Assembly (NCBI RefSeq): GCF_029664245.1
Contig: NZ_JANAIE010000009.1
Coordinates: forward strand, 33,543 to 97,542
Direction: 5' to 3'
DNA from: Profundicola chukchiensis
GTDB taxonomy: Bacteria > Bacteroidota > Bacteroidia > Flavobacteriales > Weeksellaceae
Length of the DNA stretch: 64,000 nucleotides
Program-made: the position numbers and the translations under genes
Notes under the pieces: model-generated
What the model saw: only the letters and a program-made list of their open reading frames with translations
Database searches by the model: none
What the model was told of the DNA's origin: nothing
Shown here: in pieces, positions 8,947 through 17,291 of the stretch
How positions within the stretch are numbered: the stretch's first letter is position 1
Layout of the letters: each line of letters opens with the position of its first letter

Positions 8947-10485
8947 TTAGATTAATTTCTTAAGCAAAGCATTCATGCTTACTTCATTTTTCATAATATC
9001 ATTTAACTCAGAAATCTTCACACGACGTTGTTCCATGCTATCTCTTTCGCGAATGGTTACAGTATCGTCTTTTAAAGTGTCATGATCAATTGTAATACAG
9101 AAAGGCGTACCAATAGCATCATGACGACGATAACGTTTTCCTATAGAATCCTTATCGTCATACTCCACGTTGTAATCCAATTTTAATTCATTAACAATTC
9201 TCTCCCCAACTTCTGGCATTCCATCTTTTTTCATTAATGGTAAAATAGCCGCTTTAACAGGAGCTAGAGCAGGAGGTAACTTCATTACTATTCTCTCGCT
9301 ACCATCTTCTAATTTCTCTTCTTTTAACGAGTTTGAAACAATTGCTAAGAACAATCTATCCAATCCAATTGAAGTTTCAACTACATAAGGAACATAGCTT
9401 TCTTTTAATTCTGGATCGAAATATTGTAACTTCTTATTAGAAAACTCTTGGTGCTGTTTTAAATCAAAATCTGTTCTAGAGTGAATTCCTTCTAATTCTT
9501 TAAAACCAAACGGGAAATTAAATTCAATATCTGTTGCAGCGTTAGCATAGTGAGCTAGATTTTCATGGTCATGGAAACGATAGTTCTCTTCACCCAAACC
9601 AAGACTCAAGTGCCATTTCATGCGCATTTGTTTCCATTTTTCATAAGCCTCCATTTCTGTATTAGGCGCTACGAAAAATTGCATTTCCATTTGTTCGAAT
9701 TCACGCATTCTAAAGATGAATTGTCTTGCGATAATCTCATTTCTAAATGCCTTACCAATTTGAGCAATCCCAAAAGGAATTTTCATCCTTCCACTTCTTT
9801 GAACATTAAGGAAGTTTACAAAAATACCCTGAGCTGTTTCTGGTCTTAAGTATAAATCTGTAGCACTGTCAGCAGAAGCTCCCAACTTGGTACCGAACAT
9901 TAGGTTAAATTGTCTAACTTCTGTCCAGTTTCTTGAACCTGAAACAGGATCGGCGATCTCTAATTCTTCGATTAAAGCTTTTACGTCAGCTAAATCTCCT
10001 TTGGTTAGAGATTCTCCTAAACGCGTAAGAGCGGTATCAATTTCTTCTTGATATCTAACAACACGAGGATTTGTTTTCAAGTACATTGCTTCATCGAAAT
10101 CATCTCCAAAACGCTTCTTAGCTTTCGTAACTTCCTTTTCAATCTTAGCTTCAATTTTAGCACAATAATCTTCTACTAAAACATCGGCTCTATAACGTTT
10201 CTTGCTGTCCTTGTTGTCAATTAAAGGATCATTGAAGGCATCAACGTGTCCAGAAGCTTTCCATGTAGTTGGATGCATAAAGATAGCTGCATCTACGCCG
10301 ACGATGTTGTCGTGTAATTGCACCATGGATTTCCACCAATATTGTTTGATGTTATTTTTTAACTCAACCCCATTTTGACCGTAATCATAAGTTGCAGACA
10401 AACCATCATATATTTCACTTGATTGGAAAACAAAGCCATACTCCTTGGCGTGTGAAATCACTTTCTTTAATACATCTTCTGACAT
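8947..10485 (-). CDS. glyS: Glycine--tRNA ligase (dimeric type)
   Basis: A 512-residue class II aminoacyl-tRNA synthetase of the alpha2 type, attaching glycine to tRNA-Gly. Evidence: the N-terminal ISHAKEYGFVFQSSEIYDGL; motif 2 region with FNLMFGT and YLRPETAQGIFVNFLN; FRNEI and FRMREFEQMEMQFF; and a C-terminal anticodon-binding domain (from PPALAPVKAAILPL) with RYRRHDAIGTPFCITID near the end. Length fits the family. It has a textbook promoter at 10512-10542 and shares a bidirectional terminator with the gene opposite. Confidence 0.97.
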   Translation of the reverse strand: MSEDVLKKVISHAKEYGFVFQSSEIYDGLSATYDYGQNGVELKNNIKQYWWKSMVQLHDNIVGVDAAIFMHPTTWKASGHVDAFNDPLIDNKDSKKRYRADVLVEDYCAKIEAKIEKEVTKAKKRFGDDFDEAMYLKTNPRVVRYQEEIDTALTRLGESLTKGDLADVKALIEELEIADPVSGSRNWTEVRQFNLMFGTKLGASADSATDLYLRPETAQGIFVNFLNVQRSGRMKIPFGIAQIGKAFRNEIIARQFIFRMREFEQMEMQFFVAPNTEMEAYEKWKQMRMKWHLSLGLGEENYRFHDHENLAHYANAATDIEFNFPFGFKELEGIHSRTDFDLKQHQEFSNKKLQYFDPELKESYVPYVVETSIGLDRLFLAIVSNSLKEEKLEDGSERIVMKLPPALAPVKAAILPLMKKDGMPEVGERIVNELKLDYNVEYDDKDSIGKRYRRHDAIGTPFCITIDHDTLKDDTVTIRERDSMEQRRVKISELNDIMKNEVSMNALLKKLI

Positions 10486-10511
10486 AATATTTTTCTTGTA
10501 ATTTAAGGGCG

Positions 10512-10542
10512 CAAAGTTAACGAAAATCGAGGTGGATTCAAA
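10512..10542 (-). promoter_or_regulatory. Promoter of glyS
   Basis: Read on the minus strand, TTTG (10542-10539) is followed after exactly 19 bases by TAACTTTG (10519-10512), a full match to the Bacteroidota consensus TTTG-N19-TAnnTTTG. The glyS ATG is about 27 bases further on. Confidence 0.8.
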
Positions 10543-10639
10543 TTATTATATTAGCAAGCTTAAAAACTAAAAACTAAAAAACTTTTCTAATTTTAACGAG
10601 AATTGTTTTACCTTGTATGCGGTTAAGTTCTTATGAATC

Positions 10640-10665
10640 ATTAGCATACTGCTAAAGGTGCTAAT
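10640..10665. promoter_or_regulatory. Candidate operator upstream of the TetR gene
   Basis: TTAGCATACTGCTAA (10641-10655) is a perfect 6-bp inverted repeat with a 3-base spacer. A third TGCTAA copy follows (10659-10664), so ATTAGCA and TGCTAAT also pair over a longer spacing. It lies 32-57 bases before the regulator's ATG, as expected for TetR autoregulation. Confidence 0.5.
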
Positions 10666-10696
10666 TATAAAGAATATAGCCTAAGAATTAAGCAAA

Positions 10697-11344
10697 ATGG
10701 ATAAGTCAGAAGAACTAATTAAACGGATCACTCCATTATTTCTAGAAGTAGGTTACTGGAACCTTAGGGTAGATGATATAGCAGCGAGATTAAATATTTC
10801 TAAAAAAACGCTTTATATCTATTTCGATAATAAAAAAGATATTATTTGGAGGGTTTTACAACACAATCTTAGTAATGTAGAGGAACTAGCTCAGACTGCT
10901 GAGGAAAATAGTCCTAATGCCATAGAATCAGTCATAAGCTTTATGAACGGTTTCTATGGATATATAGGAACCGAGCAGGATAAACAAAATCTAGAGGAAC
11001 TAGAGAAATACTATCCTGAAATTCTTGTACGCTACAAAGGGGCCTTGTTAGAGTTGATTCAACGCCTTCTACAGAAAAATTATGAGCGTGGAGTTCAAGA
11101 AGGTTATTACAAACTTGAGCATGACCCGGAATATGTTGGCCGATTTTTTAGTATGGTATACAACGGCAACAGAACCATGGACATGCCCAAGGAAAATGTC
11201 TATAGCTTTGAGAAGCTAAGAATAATGTCTGCTAAAATTATAATGTATGGATTGGTTTCTCCAAAAGGTGCAGTGGTTTTAGATGAGCTTTATGCTTCTT
11301 ATAAGCATCTTAACCCATATAGTCCTCCGGATCCTTATGTTTAA
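10697..11344 (+). CDS. TetR/AcrR family transcriptional regulator
   Basis: 215 residues. The N-terminal 60 form a TetR DNA-binding domain (FLEVGYWNLRVDDIAARLNI then SKKTLYIYFDNKKDI, the helix-turn-helix). The remaining helical C-terminal domain would bind a ligand and mediate dimerisation; its ligand cannot be read from the sequence. An inverted repeat directly upstream is a candidate autoregulatory site. The 3' end overlaps the tail-to-tail desaturase gene by 35 bases. TetR proteins next to lipid genes often sense acyl-CoA or fatty acids, so control of the desaturase or other lipid genes is a reasonable inference. Confidence 0.88.
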   Translation: MDKSEELIKRITPLFLEVGYWNLRVDDIAARLNISKKTLYIYFDNKKDIIWRVLQHNLSNVEELAQTAEENSPNAIESVISFMNGFYGYIGTEQDKQNLEELEKYYPEILVRYKGALLELIQRLLQKNYERGVQEGYYKLEHDPEYVGRFFSMVYNGNRTMDMPKENVYSFEKLRIMSAKIIMYGLVSPKGAVVLDELYASYKHLNPYSPPDPYV

Positions 11345-12062
11345 GTTGAATAATGTTCAACTTATCAAATAACCAGATAAATGGATAAACTGGATCAAAC
11401 TCCCACCATTTATTTCCAAAGTTAGGTCTACCACCATACTTATGGTGATTGTTATGGAAACCTTCTCCAAGCATAAATATGTCTACTGGCATTAGGTTCA
11501 TAGAAGTATCTTTAACATCAAAGTTTCTATAACCATATTTGTGTGCAAACCAGTTAATGATAACTCCGTGGAATGGTCCCATTACCGCATGAATAGGGAT
11601 TAATAAGTATAACCACCAACGATCTGCAAAGTAGTAGTAAAGAACTACATAGAATACAACCCAAAGGAATCTCACTAAGTTGTGCTCTGCAAACCTGTCG
11701 AATTCTCTCCAAGCAGGAACATTTCTAGTAAATTTCTCTTCGATTTTAGCCTGACCTGTGTCAATAGCTTTATAAATACCTCTTGTTCTCCACATCATGG
11801 TAAACAAGTTCTTATCGTATTTTGGAGAGTGTGGATCTTTTTCTGTATCGGCATAAGCGTGATGCAATCTATGCATTACTCCATACGCGTATGGGCTCAG
11901 ATAACTAGAGCCTTGTGCGAAAAATGAGAAAACATGAAAGAATTTTTCCCAGAATCGAGACATGGTAAACATTCCGTGTGCAGCATATCTGTGGTGGAAA
12001 AAGGTTTGCGTAAACAAAGACAAATACCAATGTGCCGCAAAAAAGATTAAAATATAAATCAT
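11310..12062 (-). CDS. Acyl-CoA/fatty acid desaturase
   Basis: A 250-residue membrane di-iron desaturase that introduces a double bond in acyl chains and so adjusts membrane fluidity. All three histidine boxes are present: HRYAAH (24-29), HRLHH (64-68) and HNNHH (203-207). They lie between hydrophobic segments at about 1-20, 45-60, 130-150 and 155-175. The protein is on the short side, typical of bacterial delta-9-type enzymes. Its 3' end overlaps the convergent TetR gene by 35 bases. A -7 box lies about 25 bases upstream of the ATG, in a 95-bp region shared with the divergent DUF4442 gene. Confidence 0.92.
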   Translation of the reverse strand: MIYILIFFAAHWYLSLFTQTFFHHRYAAHGMFTMSRFWEKFFHVFSFFAQGSSYLSPYAYGVMHRLHHAYADTEKDPHSPKYDKNLFTMMWRTRGIYKAIDTGQAKIEEKFTRNVPAWREFDRFAEHNLVRFLWVVFYVVLYYYFADRWWLYLLIPIHAVMGPFHGVIINWFAHKYGYRNFDVKDTSMNLMPVDIFMLGEGFHNNHHKYGGRPNFGNKWWEFDPVYPFIWLFDKLNIIQLKHKDPEDYMG

Positions 12063-12085
12063 TCGACTAAACTAATTTTGATATG

Positions 12086-12093
12086 CAAATATA
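12086..12093 (-). promoter_or_regulatory. -7 element of the desaturase promoter
   Basis: On the minus strand TATATTTG matches TAnnTTTG fully and lies 24 bases before the desaturase ATG. No TTTG is found exactly 19 bases upstream. Confidence 0.5.
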
Positions 12094-12136
12094 ATAATAA
12101 GCTTTCGTTATATGAGATTTAAACTATGATTTAAGT

Positions 12137-12144
12137 TATATTTG
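12137..12144 (+). promoter_or_regulatory. -7 element before the DUF4442 gene
   Basis: TATATTTG matches TAnnTTTG and lies 13 bases before the ATG at 12158. It is the plus-strand partner of the divergent desaturase promoter, and no clear -33 box is present. The implied leader is only a few bases long. Confidence 0.4.
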
Positions 12145-12157
12145 GGAAAAATTTACT

Positions 12158-12613
12158 ATGAATGCACAGCAGTTTAGGAAAATACTTTTTTTTAAAATCC
12201 CAATCGCTTGGATTGCAGGCTTAAGATTAAAATCATTTTCAAATCAAAAATGTGAGATTAAAGTCAAATTATCTAAATTTTCTCAAAATCCGTTCAGAAG
12301 TATGTTTTGGGCAGTTCAGGGAATGGCCGCCGAGTTCACCACAGGATTTATGTGCATGGACCAAGTTCAAAAATCTGGGGAAAAGATTTCTATGCTTGTT
12401 CTAGAACAAAACGGAAAGTTTACCAAGAAAGCAGTCGGTCGAATCACTTTTGTGTGCGATGAGGGTGATAAAATTAAAGATGTAATTCAAAAAGCCATAG
12501 ATACCAAGGAAGGTCAAACCCTAAAATTAACTTCTAGAGGATATGACGAAGCCGGAGATATGGTTTCTGAATTTTGGTTTTTATGGACTTTTAAGGTGAA
12601 AAGTAAGTCCTAA
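12158..12613 (+). CDS. DUF4442 (hot-dog thioesterase-like) protein
   Basis: 151 residues without a signal peptide. The region FRSMFWAVQGMAAEFTTGFM (about residues 47-66) and the following strands fit the DUF4442 family, which has the hot-dog fold of PaaI-type acyl-CoA thioesterases. The N-terminus is hydrophobic but followed by a basic patch, so the protein is probably cytoplasmic. The enzymatic substrate is unknown. Being divergent to a fatty-acid desaturase is consistent with an acyl-CoA role, but that is only context. It ends 11 bases before the convergent DUF2141 gene. Confidence 0.7.
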   Translation: MNAQQFRKILFFKIPIAWIAGLRLKSFSNQKCEIKVKLSKFSQNPFRSMFWAVQGMAAEFTTGFMCMDQVQKSGEKISMLVLEQNGKFTKKAVGRITFVCDEGDKIKDVIQKAIDTKEGQTLKLTSRGYDEAGDMVSEFWFLWTFKVKSKS

Positions 12614-12624
12614 TTTTATTTCTT

Positions 12625-13038
12625 TTAAAGACTAATTTTAACTTTTTTAGTTTCGTTAGCGTTTAACTTAAAAGCAGCATCCTTAAATTTAGGTGGAGCA
12701 AATACACCCTTGGCATTATTAGAAAAACCATAATCTTCTTTGGGAATGCCTAGCATATTAAAATCCATTTTTTCATTACTATTTTCGTCATGTAAAATGG
12801 CAATAGCGTAATTTCCTTCTGGTAAATTATCAAAGGTTACAACGACTTTACCTTTTTTAGCTCTTACTTTAGTTGCTTTTACTTCCTTTTTAGTGAAATT
12901 TTTTGCACTGTCATAAAGCGCCAAGGCGATATCACCTTTAGAATTTTTAATATTATTTACCTCAACATTTATGCTTGAGTTCTGTGCAGATAATATGCCT
13001 GTAGTTAGGATAGAAAGGCTTAGGATTAATTTCTTCAT
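12625..13038 (-). CDS. Secreted DUF2141 protein
   Basis: 137 residues with a clear Sec signal peptide (MKKLILSLSILTTGILSAQ). The mature part starts INVEVNNIKNSKGDIALALY and includes LPEGNYAIAILHDENSNEKM and GIPKEDYGFSNNAKG. That is the recognisable DUF2141 pattern of small periplasmic or extracellular beta-sandwich proteins. Molecular role unknown. The gene starts 40 bases after the end of the cation efflux gene on the same strand and may be co-transcribed with it. Confidence 0.85.
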   Translation of the reverse strand: MKKLILSLSILTTGILSAQNSSINVEVNNIKNSKGDIALALYDSAKNFTKKEVKATKVRAKKGKVVVTFDNLPEGNYAIAILHDENSNEKMDFNMLGIPKEDYGFSNNAKGVFAPPKFKDAAFKLNANETKKVKISL

Positions 13039-13078
13039 GTCTAGACTTATTCTACTTTCGTGCCAAAGAATGGATTAA

Positions 13079-13966
13079 TTAAAAATCAATCTCACAGATA
13101 TCTGGCTCTACATGAATTAAAACATCTAGAATCTCAGGGAATTTTTCTACCAAAGCATTTTTGGTCATATGCGCAATTTTATGTCCTTCCTGCACAGAAA
13201 TTTTACCCGAAACTATTAAATGTAAATCAATATTGTATTGCATTCCGTGTTTACGAACGTAGCATTTCTCGGTGGAGATAACACCTTCAACTTCTTCTGC
13301 AGTTGCTTTAATAACTTCAATAAAGTCATCGTAAATATGTTCGTCCATAATTTCTCCCAAGGCTGGACGAAAGATTAAATAAGCATTAAAAACAATAATT
13401 CCACTGGCGAATAATGCAGCCCAATCATCTGCAGATTCCCAACCTTCACCCATAATTAAAGCAATCGAAACGCCTAAAAACGCCATCAATGAAGTTATTG
13501 CGTCTGATCTGTGGTGCCACGCATCCGCAGAAATAGCGGTACTTCTAGTTTCTTTTCCAGTTTTTGAAACTATGCGATACATAATTTCTTTGGCGATAAT
13601 GATACCAGCTAAAATCCAAAGAGTAAATGCTTCTGGAGCTGTTCTCGGTGACTGAATATTCACAATAGCTTGATATGCAATTCCAATGGCAGCCAGAACT
13701 AAAAATAAAACTACCACAAAAGTGATTAATGGCTCAGCTTTTCCATGTCCATAAGGATGATCTTCATCTGCCGGACGATTGGCGTATCTGATGCCAATCC
13801 AAACTAGAAAAGATGATAGTACATCGGTTAAGGACTCAATACCATCGGCGATTAGAGCAAAAGAATTTCCCAAGACTCCTCCCGTAATCTTCAATCCAGC
13901 CATAAGGATATTCCCCAAAACACTTTGGATAATGGTTTTTTCGGCCTTTTGGAAAGCTTTTGACAT
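13079..13966 (-). CDS. Cation diffusion facilitator (FieF-type metal efflux)
   Basis: A 295-residue inner-membrane divalent-metal/proton antiporter. Six helices run through about residue 205, followed by the cytoplasmic metal-regulated C-terminal domain (from GEIMDEHIYDDFIEVI). The transport site is visible as ESLTD in helix 2 and HHRSD in helix 5, with the linking loop DEDHPYGHGKAEPL. Helix 2 has Glu where FieF has the first Asp of DxxxD. The exported metal (Zn, Fe, Cd or Mn) cannot be decided. A TAATTTTG box lies only 5 bases before the ATG, which would give an almost leaderless transcript. Confidence 0.92.
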   Translation of the reverse strand: MSKAFQKAEKTIIQSVLGNILMAGLKITGGVLGNSFALIADGIESLTDVLSSFLVWIGIRYANRPADEDHPYGHGKAEPLITFVVVLFLVLAAIGIAYQAIVNIQSPRTAPEAFTLWILAGIIIAKEIMYRIVSKTGKETRSTAISADAWHHRSDAITSLMAFLGVSIALIMGEGWESADDWAALFASGIIVFNAYLIFRPALGEIMDEHIYDDFIEVIKATAEEVEGVISTEKCYVRKHGMQYNIDLHLIVSGKISVQEGHKIAHMTKNALVEKFPEILDVLIHVEPDICEIDF

Positions 13967-14108
13967 AGCTACAAAATTAGTGAATTAATAAGTAGAATCT
14001 TGTTAACTCTAGCTTACTAAATGCTTAATGGAAATTATCCATAATTTATGATTTTAAATTTGGTAATTTTCCAAGTTGTAATGATATTTGTTCCCTAATG
14101 CTTTGAAT

Positions 14109-15365
14109 ATGAATTGGGAGAGATTGCAAGAAAAATTGGGGATTTTAGCGGATGCTGCGAAGTATGATGTTTCTTGTTCCTCTAGCGGAAGTAATCGTGA
14201 AAACACTAACAAAGGTTTGGGTGATAGTAGTGGCATGGGTATTTGTCACACCTATACAGAAGATGGTCGCTGTGTTTCTTTGTTGAAAATTTTATTGACT
14301 AATCATTGTATTTATGATTGTTTGTATTGCGTTTCAAGGAAGAGTAACGACATTAAACGTGCGGCGTTTACGGTAGATGAGGTGGTTGAATTAACTATTA
14401 ATTTTTATCGAAGAAATTATATCGAAGGCCTCTTTCTCTCTTCTGGGATTTTTAAAAATTCTGACTTCACCATGGAAAGATTGGTGAGAGTTGCTAAAAA
14501 GTTAAGAACGGAGCATAAATTCAATGGTTATATTCACTTGAAAACTATTCCAGGAGCAAGTGATGAATTAATGCAAGAGGCTGGACTTTGGGCGGATAGA
14601 TTAAGTGTAAATATTGAACTTCCAACCAAAAGTGGTTTAGCTTTGTTGGCACCCGACAAAAAACATGAGGATTTCATTAAGCCGATGAAAACCATTAGCA
14701 ACGCAATTATAGAAAATAAGTCTGAGAAGAAAATCATTAAGTCTACTCCACAATTTACGCCAGCTGGGCAGAGTAGTCAAATGATTATTGGAGCTACCAA
14801 TGAAACCGATTTAGATATCGTGAAAACTTCAACTTTTTTATATAAAAATTTCAATCTCAAGAGAGTTTATTATTCTGGTTATGTACCGGTTTTAAAGGAT
14901 AATAAATTGCCAGATTTGGGTACGCCGGTGCCTATGGTTAGGGAGAATCGATTGTATCAAACCGATTGGCTTTTTAGATTTTATCAGTTTGATCCTTCAG
15001 AGATCGTAAATGAAACCTATCCTCATTTAGATTTAGAAATCGACCCAAAATTGTCTTGGGCTTTACGCAATCGTCATCTTTTTCCAATAGATGTCAACAC
15101 CGCGGATTATCATATGATTCTAAGAATTCCTGGAATAGGTGTTAAGTCAGCTAAGAAAATTGTTTCAGCGCGAAGATTTGGAAAACTAGGGCAAGAGCAA
15201 TTAAAGAAATTAGGAATTGCCATGAATCGTGCGCAGTATTTTATTACATCTAAAAATTATTTCAATGCTAATGACTGGGATAGCCTAACGCTCAGGAATC
15301 TCATCATTCAATCAGGGAAAAGTAAATATTCTAATAAGTTTAGCACGCAACTTTCATTGTTTTAA
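14109..15365 (+). CDS. Radical SAM protein with helix-hairpin-helix, putative DNA modification/repair (TIGR03916-like)
   Basis: 418 residues. The radical SAM cluster motif CIYDCLYC gives Cys67, Cys71 and Cys74, preceded by a conserved Ser/Gly-rich segment (SCSSSGSNRENTNKGLGDSS). The C-terminal region has a helix-hairpin-helix DNA-binding motif (VNTADYHMILRIPGIGVKSA, about residues 325-344). This matches the family named putative DNA modification/repair radical SAM protein; the reaction is unknown. The ATG at 14109 is chosen over a TTG seven codons upstream. It is followed 12 bases later by its usual partner, a DUF4130 protein, so the two form a two-gene unit. Confidence 0.85.
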   Translation: MNWERLQEKLGILADAAKYDVSCSSSGSNRENTNKGLGDSSGMGICHTYTEDGRCVSLLKILLTNHCIYDCLYCVSRKSNDIKRAAFTVDEVVELTINFYRRNYIEGLFLSSGIFKNSDFTMERLVRVAKKLRTEHKFNGYIHLKTIPGASDELMQEAGLWADRLSVNIELPTKSGLALLAPDKKHEDFIKPMKTISNAIIENKSEKKIIKSTPQFTPAGQSSQMIIGATNETDLDIVKTSTFLYKNFNLKRVYYSGYVPVLKDNKLPDLGTPVPMVRENRLYQTDWLFRFYQFDPSEIVNETYPHLDLEIDPKLSWALRNRHLFPIDVNTADYHMILRIPGIGVKSAKKIVSARRFGKLGQEQLKKLGIAMNRAQYFITSKNYFNANDWDSLTLRNLIIQSGKSKYSNKFSTQLSLF

Positions 15366-15377
15366 GAAGGGAAACAG

Positions 15378-16136
15378 ATGGTTTATTTGATTTATGATGG
15401 AAGCTTTGAGGGATTAATTTCTGCAGTTTTTGATGTATATGATCAAAAGCTTTCGCAGGTTAAATTATGTAAGAAAAATCAAGAAATCCCAGATTTATTT
15501 GCTCGTAGTGTTGAAGTAGATTTTTCCGATCAGAAGTTTAAAAGGGTAGGTGAAAAGTTGAAAGAATATCTTGGTAAGTCGGGATTTAATTCTTTCTGGA
15601 AAGCCACTTTAAGTGAATTGCCAAATGTTGACGATTTGATTTTAAGTTTGATTAAATATACTTTTCAAGAGAAAAAGAATGTTTTGAAAAACTATGGTCA
15701 TCCAGATGTTTTAAAGTTGCAACAAATTCTTAAAAGTTTAAACCGAGAAAGGCATCGTATGAATGCATTTGTGCGGTTTGAGCTGGGGAAGGATCAAGTT
15801 TTTTATGCGACCATAGAACCCGATTTTGATGTTCTTCCGCTCATAAGTAATCATTTTAAAAATCGCTATGCCGATCAGAAATGGCTCATTTTTGACTTAA
15901 AACGCAACTACGGAATTTATTATGATTTAAATACGGTTTCAACTTTGGAAATTGCAAAAGATAATGCTCATAATCAACCGGCGGTGTTAGAGGTGGAGTG
16001 GGATTCAGCAGAAATGGAATATCAAAAATTGTGGAAAAACTATTTTAAATCCACAAATTTTAATTCACGAAAAAACACCAAACTACATCTGCAGCATGTT
16101 CCAAAACGCTATTGGCGCTATCTCACAGAGAAGTGA
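15378..16136 (+). CDS. DUF4130 protein, putative DNA metabolism partner (TIGR03915-like)
   Basis: 252 residues, starting MVYLIYDGSFEGLISAVFDVY, the usual N-terminus of the family. A central helical region and the segment ERHRMNAFVRFELGKDQVFY (about residues 133-152) follow, then FKNRYADQKWLIFDLKRNYG, conserved in DUF4130. In other bacteria this domain occurs beside the radical SAM gene or fused to a uracil-DNA-glycosylase-like domain, which points to DNA repair or base modification. No glycosylase domain is present here. A purine-rich stretch (AGAAGGGAAACAG) precedes the ATG. Confidence 0.82.
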   Translation: MVYLIYDGSFEGLISAVFDVYDQKLSQVKLCKKNQEIPDLFARSVEVDFSDQKFKRVGEKLKEYLGKSGFNSFWKATLSELPNVDDLILSLIKYTFQEKKNVLKNYGHPDVLKLQQILKSLNRERHRMNAFVRFELGKDQVFYATIEPDFDVLPLISNHFKNRYADQKWLIFDLKRNYGIYYDLNTVSTLEIAKDNAHNQPAVLEVEWDSAEMEYQKLWKNYFKSTNFNSRKNTKLHLQHVPKRYWRYLTEK

Positions 16137-16145
16137 TTTTAATAA

Positions 16146-16709
16146 TTATAAAACTGATTTAGTCATATCTAACCCCAAGCTGATATAGTGATTATTGTTA
16201 AACTCAAATTCGTCAATGATTTCCCACCCAAGTTTTCTAGTGTGTGCCTCTTTAGAAATCACATTTACTTTATTGATGAAAGTAACTGAAATCGGATACT
16301 TCTTCACTAATTCCAACCTCATCTCTTCAAATATTTGATTGATAACACCTCGACCACGGTATTTTTCGTCAATGCAAATCGGGCCATATTGAAAACTGTT
16401 TTCTGTGGTAATTTCTTGGCCTCTAAAATTGATTAGTGGAAATCTTGAAACCATGTAATTAAAGATTTCCCATTGTTCGAAATACTTCCAGCTCCCAGCA
16501 AAAGCATAGGCAATAATTTTATTATCTTTATTTTTAGCAACAAAAACGCCGTTCAAATCAATTAATTCTTGTAGTTGTTCAACGGTGAAAGGAGTTGTAA
16601 CAAACCCTTTCTTTAGTTCTTCTTCGCTGAGGTTTCTGAATAAATTCTTTTCCTGAAGAGCTAAAATTCCAGGGATATCAGCCTGTGTGCCTTTGCTAGT
16701 TTTAATCAT
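16146..16709 (-). CDS. GNAT family N-acetyltransferase
   Basis: 187 residues, cytoplasmic. The GNAT acetyl-CoA-binding motif A is visible as GPICIDEKYRGRGVINQIFE (about residues 110-129), with R-G-R-G-V in place of the Q/RxxGxG/A loop. The N-terminal strand-helix ADIPGILALQEKNLFRNL is typical of the fold. The acetyl acceptor is unknown. Its 3' end is 9 bases from the convergent DUF4130 gene, and the CIA30 gene lies 11 bases upstream on the same strand, so the two are probably co-transcribed. Confidence 0.82.
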   Translation of the reverse strand: MIKTSKGTQADIPGILALQEKNLFRNLSEEELKKGFVTTPFTVEQLQELIDLNGVFVAKNKDNKIIAYAFAGSWKYFEQWEIFNYMVSRFPLINFRGQEITTENSFQYGPICIDEKYRGRGVINQIFEEMRLELVKKYPISVTFINKVNVISKEAHTRKLGWEIIDEFEFNNNHYISLGLDMTKSVL

Positions 16710-16720
16710 AGAATTTAATT

Positions 16721-17212
16721 TTAAATTAAATAAATACTGTCGATTTCGAGTCGAAACTCTTCATTCTTATTATTCCCAATTAGAAACCCAATTTCCTCGA
16801 TATAATTTCCTTTAAAATTAGGTTTATCAAGTTTATTTCCGCGATAAGTTGGATATAAATTATTTAACTCAATTTCAATTTCTTGCCACTCTCCATTAGT
16901 TTCAAAATATTGAATATAGGAATGATCATCTGTTTGCTTTTCTTTTAATCGAAATTGAAACCTTTGATTATCTCCTTTTACTTTGAGTTTAACTTTTAAT
17001 AAACCTTCAACTCTAATCGGATTAAAACGATAACGAACTGAAGAAAATCCACCATTATTCTCCGTTGAAACTTTACCTTGGAAAATACCTTTACGCTCTG
17101 AATTGATGCTAAAATGACTATTGGATTTTCCGCCCATTACTACATCATCTGTGACTTCCCAAGAATCTAGTTCTTTGGTCTTCCTGAAATTGAATATTTC
17201 TAATGGACTCAT
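16721..17212 (-). CDS. CIA30-domain (complex I intermediate-associated protein 30-like) protein
   Basis: 163 residues. The N-terminal WEVTDDVVMGGKSNSHFS (about residues 18-35) and GFSSVRYRF are the signature of the CIA30 family, a beta-sandwich domain related to carbohydrate-binding modules. The mitochondrial homologue assists complex I assembly; the bacterial role is unknown. No signal peptide is seen. It probably forms a two-gene operon with the downstream GNAT gene. Confidence 0.85.
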   Translation of the reverse strand: MSPLEIFNFRKTKELDSWEVTDDVVMGGKSNSHFSINSERKGIFQGKVSTENNGGFSSVRYRFNPIRVEGLLKVKLKVKGDNQRFQFRLKEKQTDDHSYIQYFETNGEWQEIEIELNNLYPTYRGNKLDKPNFKGNYIEEIGFLIGNNKNEEFRLEIDSIYLI

Positions 17213-17240
17213 GCTTTTAATTTGTTTAAAGTTAATAAAA

Positions 17241-17265
17241 AATGGCGTCCAAAATAGACGCCATT
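17241..17265 (-). terminator. Terminator of the acyl-CoA synthetase fusion gene
   Basis: A 9-bp perfect stem (AATGGCGTC with GACGCCATT) with a 7-base loop lies 27 bases past the stop of the minus-strand gene. A run of A on the plus strand gives the U-tract. Confidence 0.8.
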
Positions 17266-17291
17266 ACAAATAGTAATTATGAGCAAACTAT

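Noticed and set aside
9565..9849. Plus-strand open frame opposite glyS
   Set aside because: It lies fully inside the glyS coding sequence, with no promoter and no recognisable domain.
13059..13067. TTTGGCACG on the minus strand before the DUF2141 gene as a sigma-54 promoter
   Set aside because: The -12 half is missing and the site lies only about 26 bases from the ATG, leaving no room for a leader.
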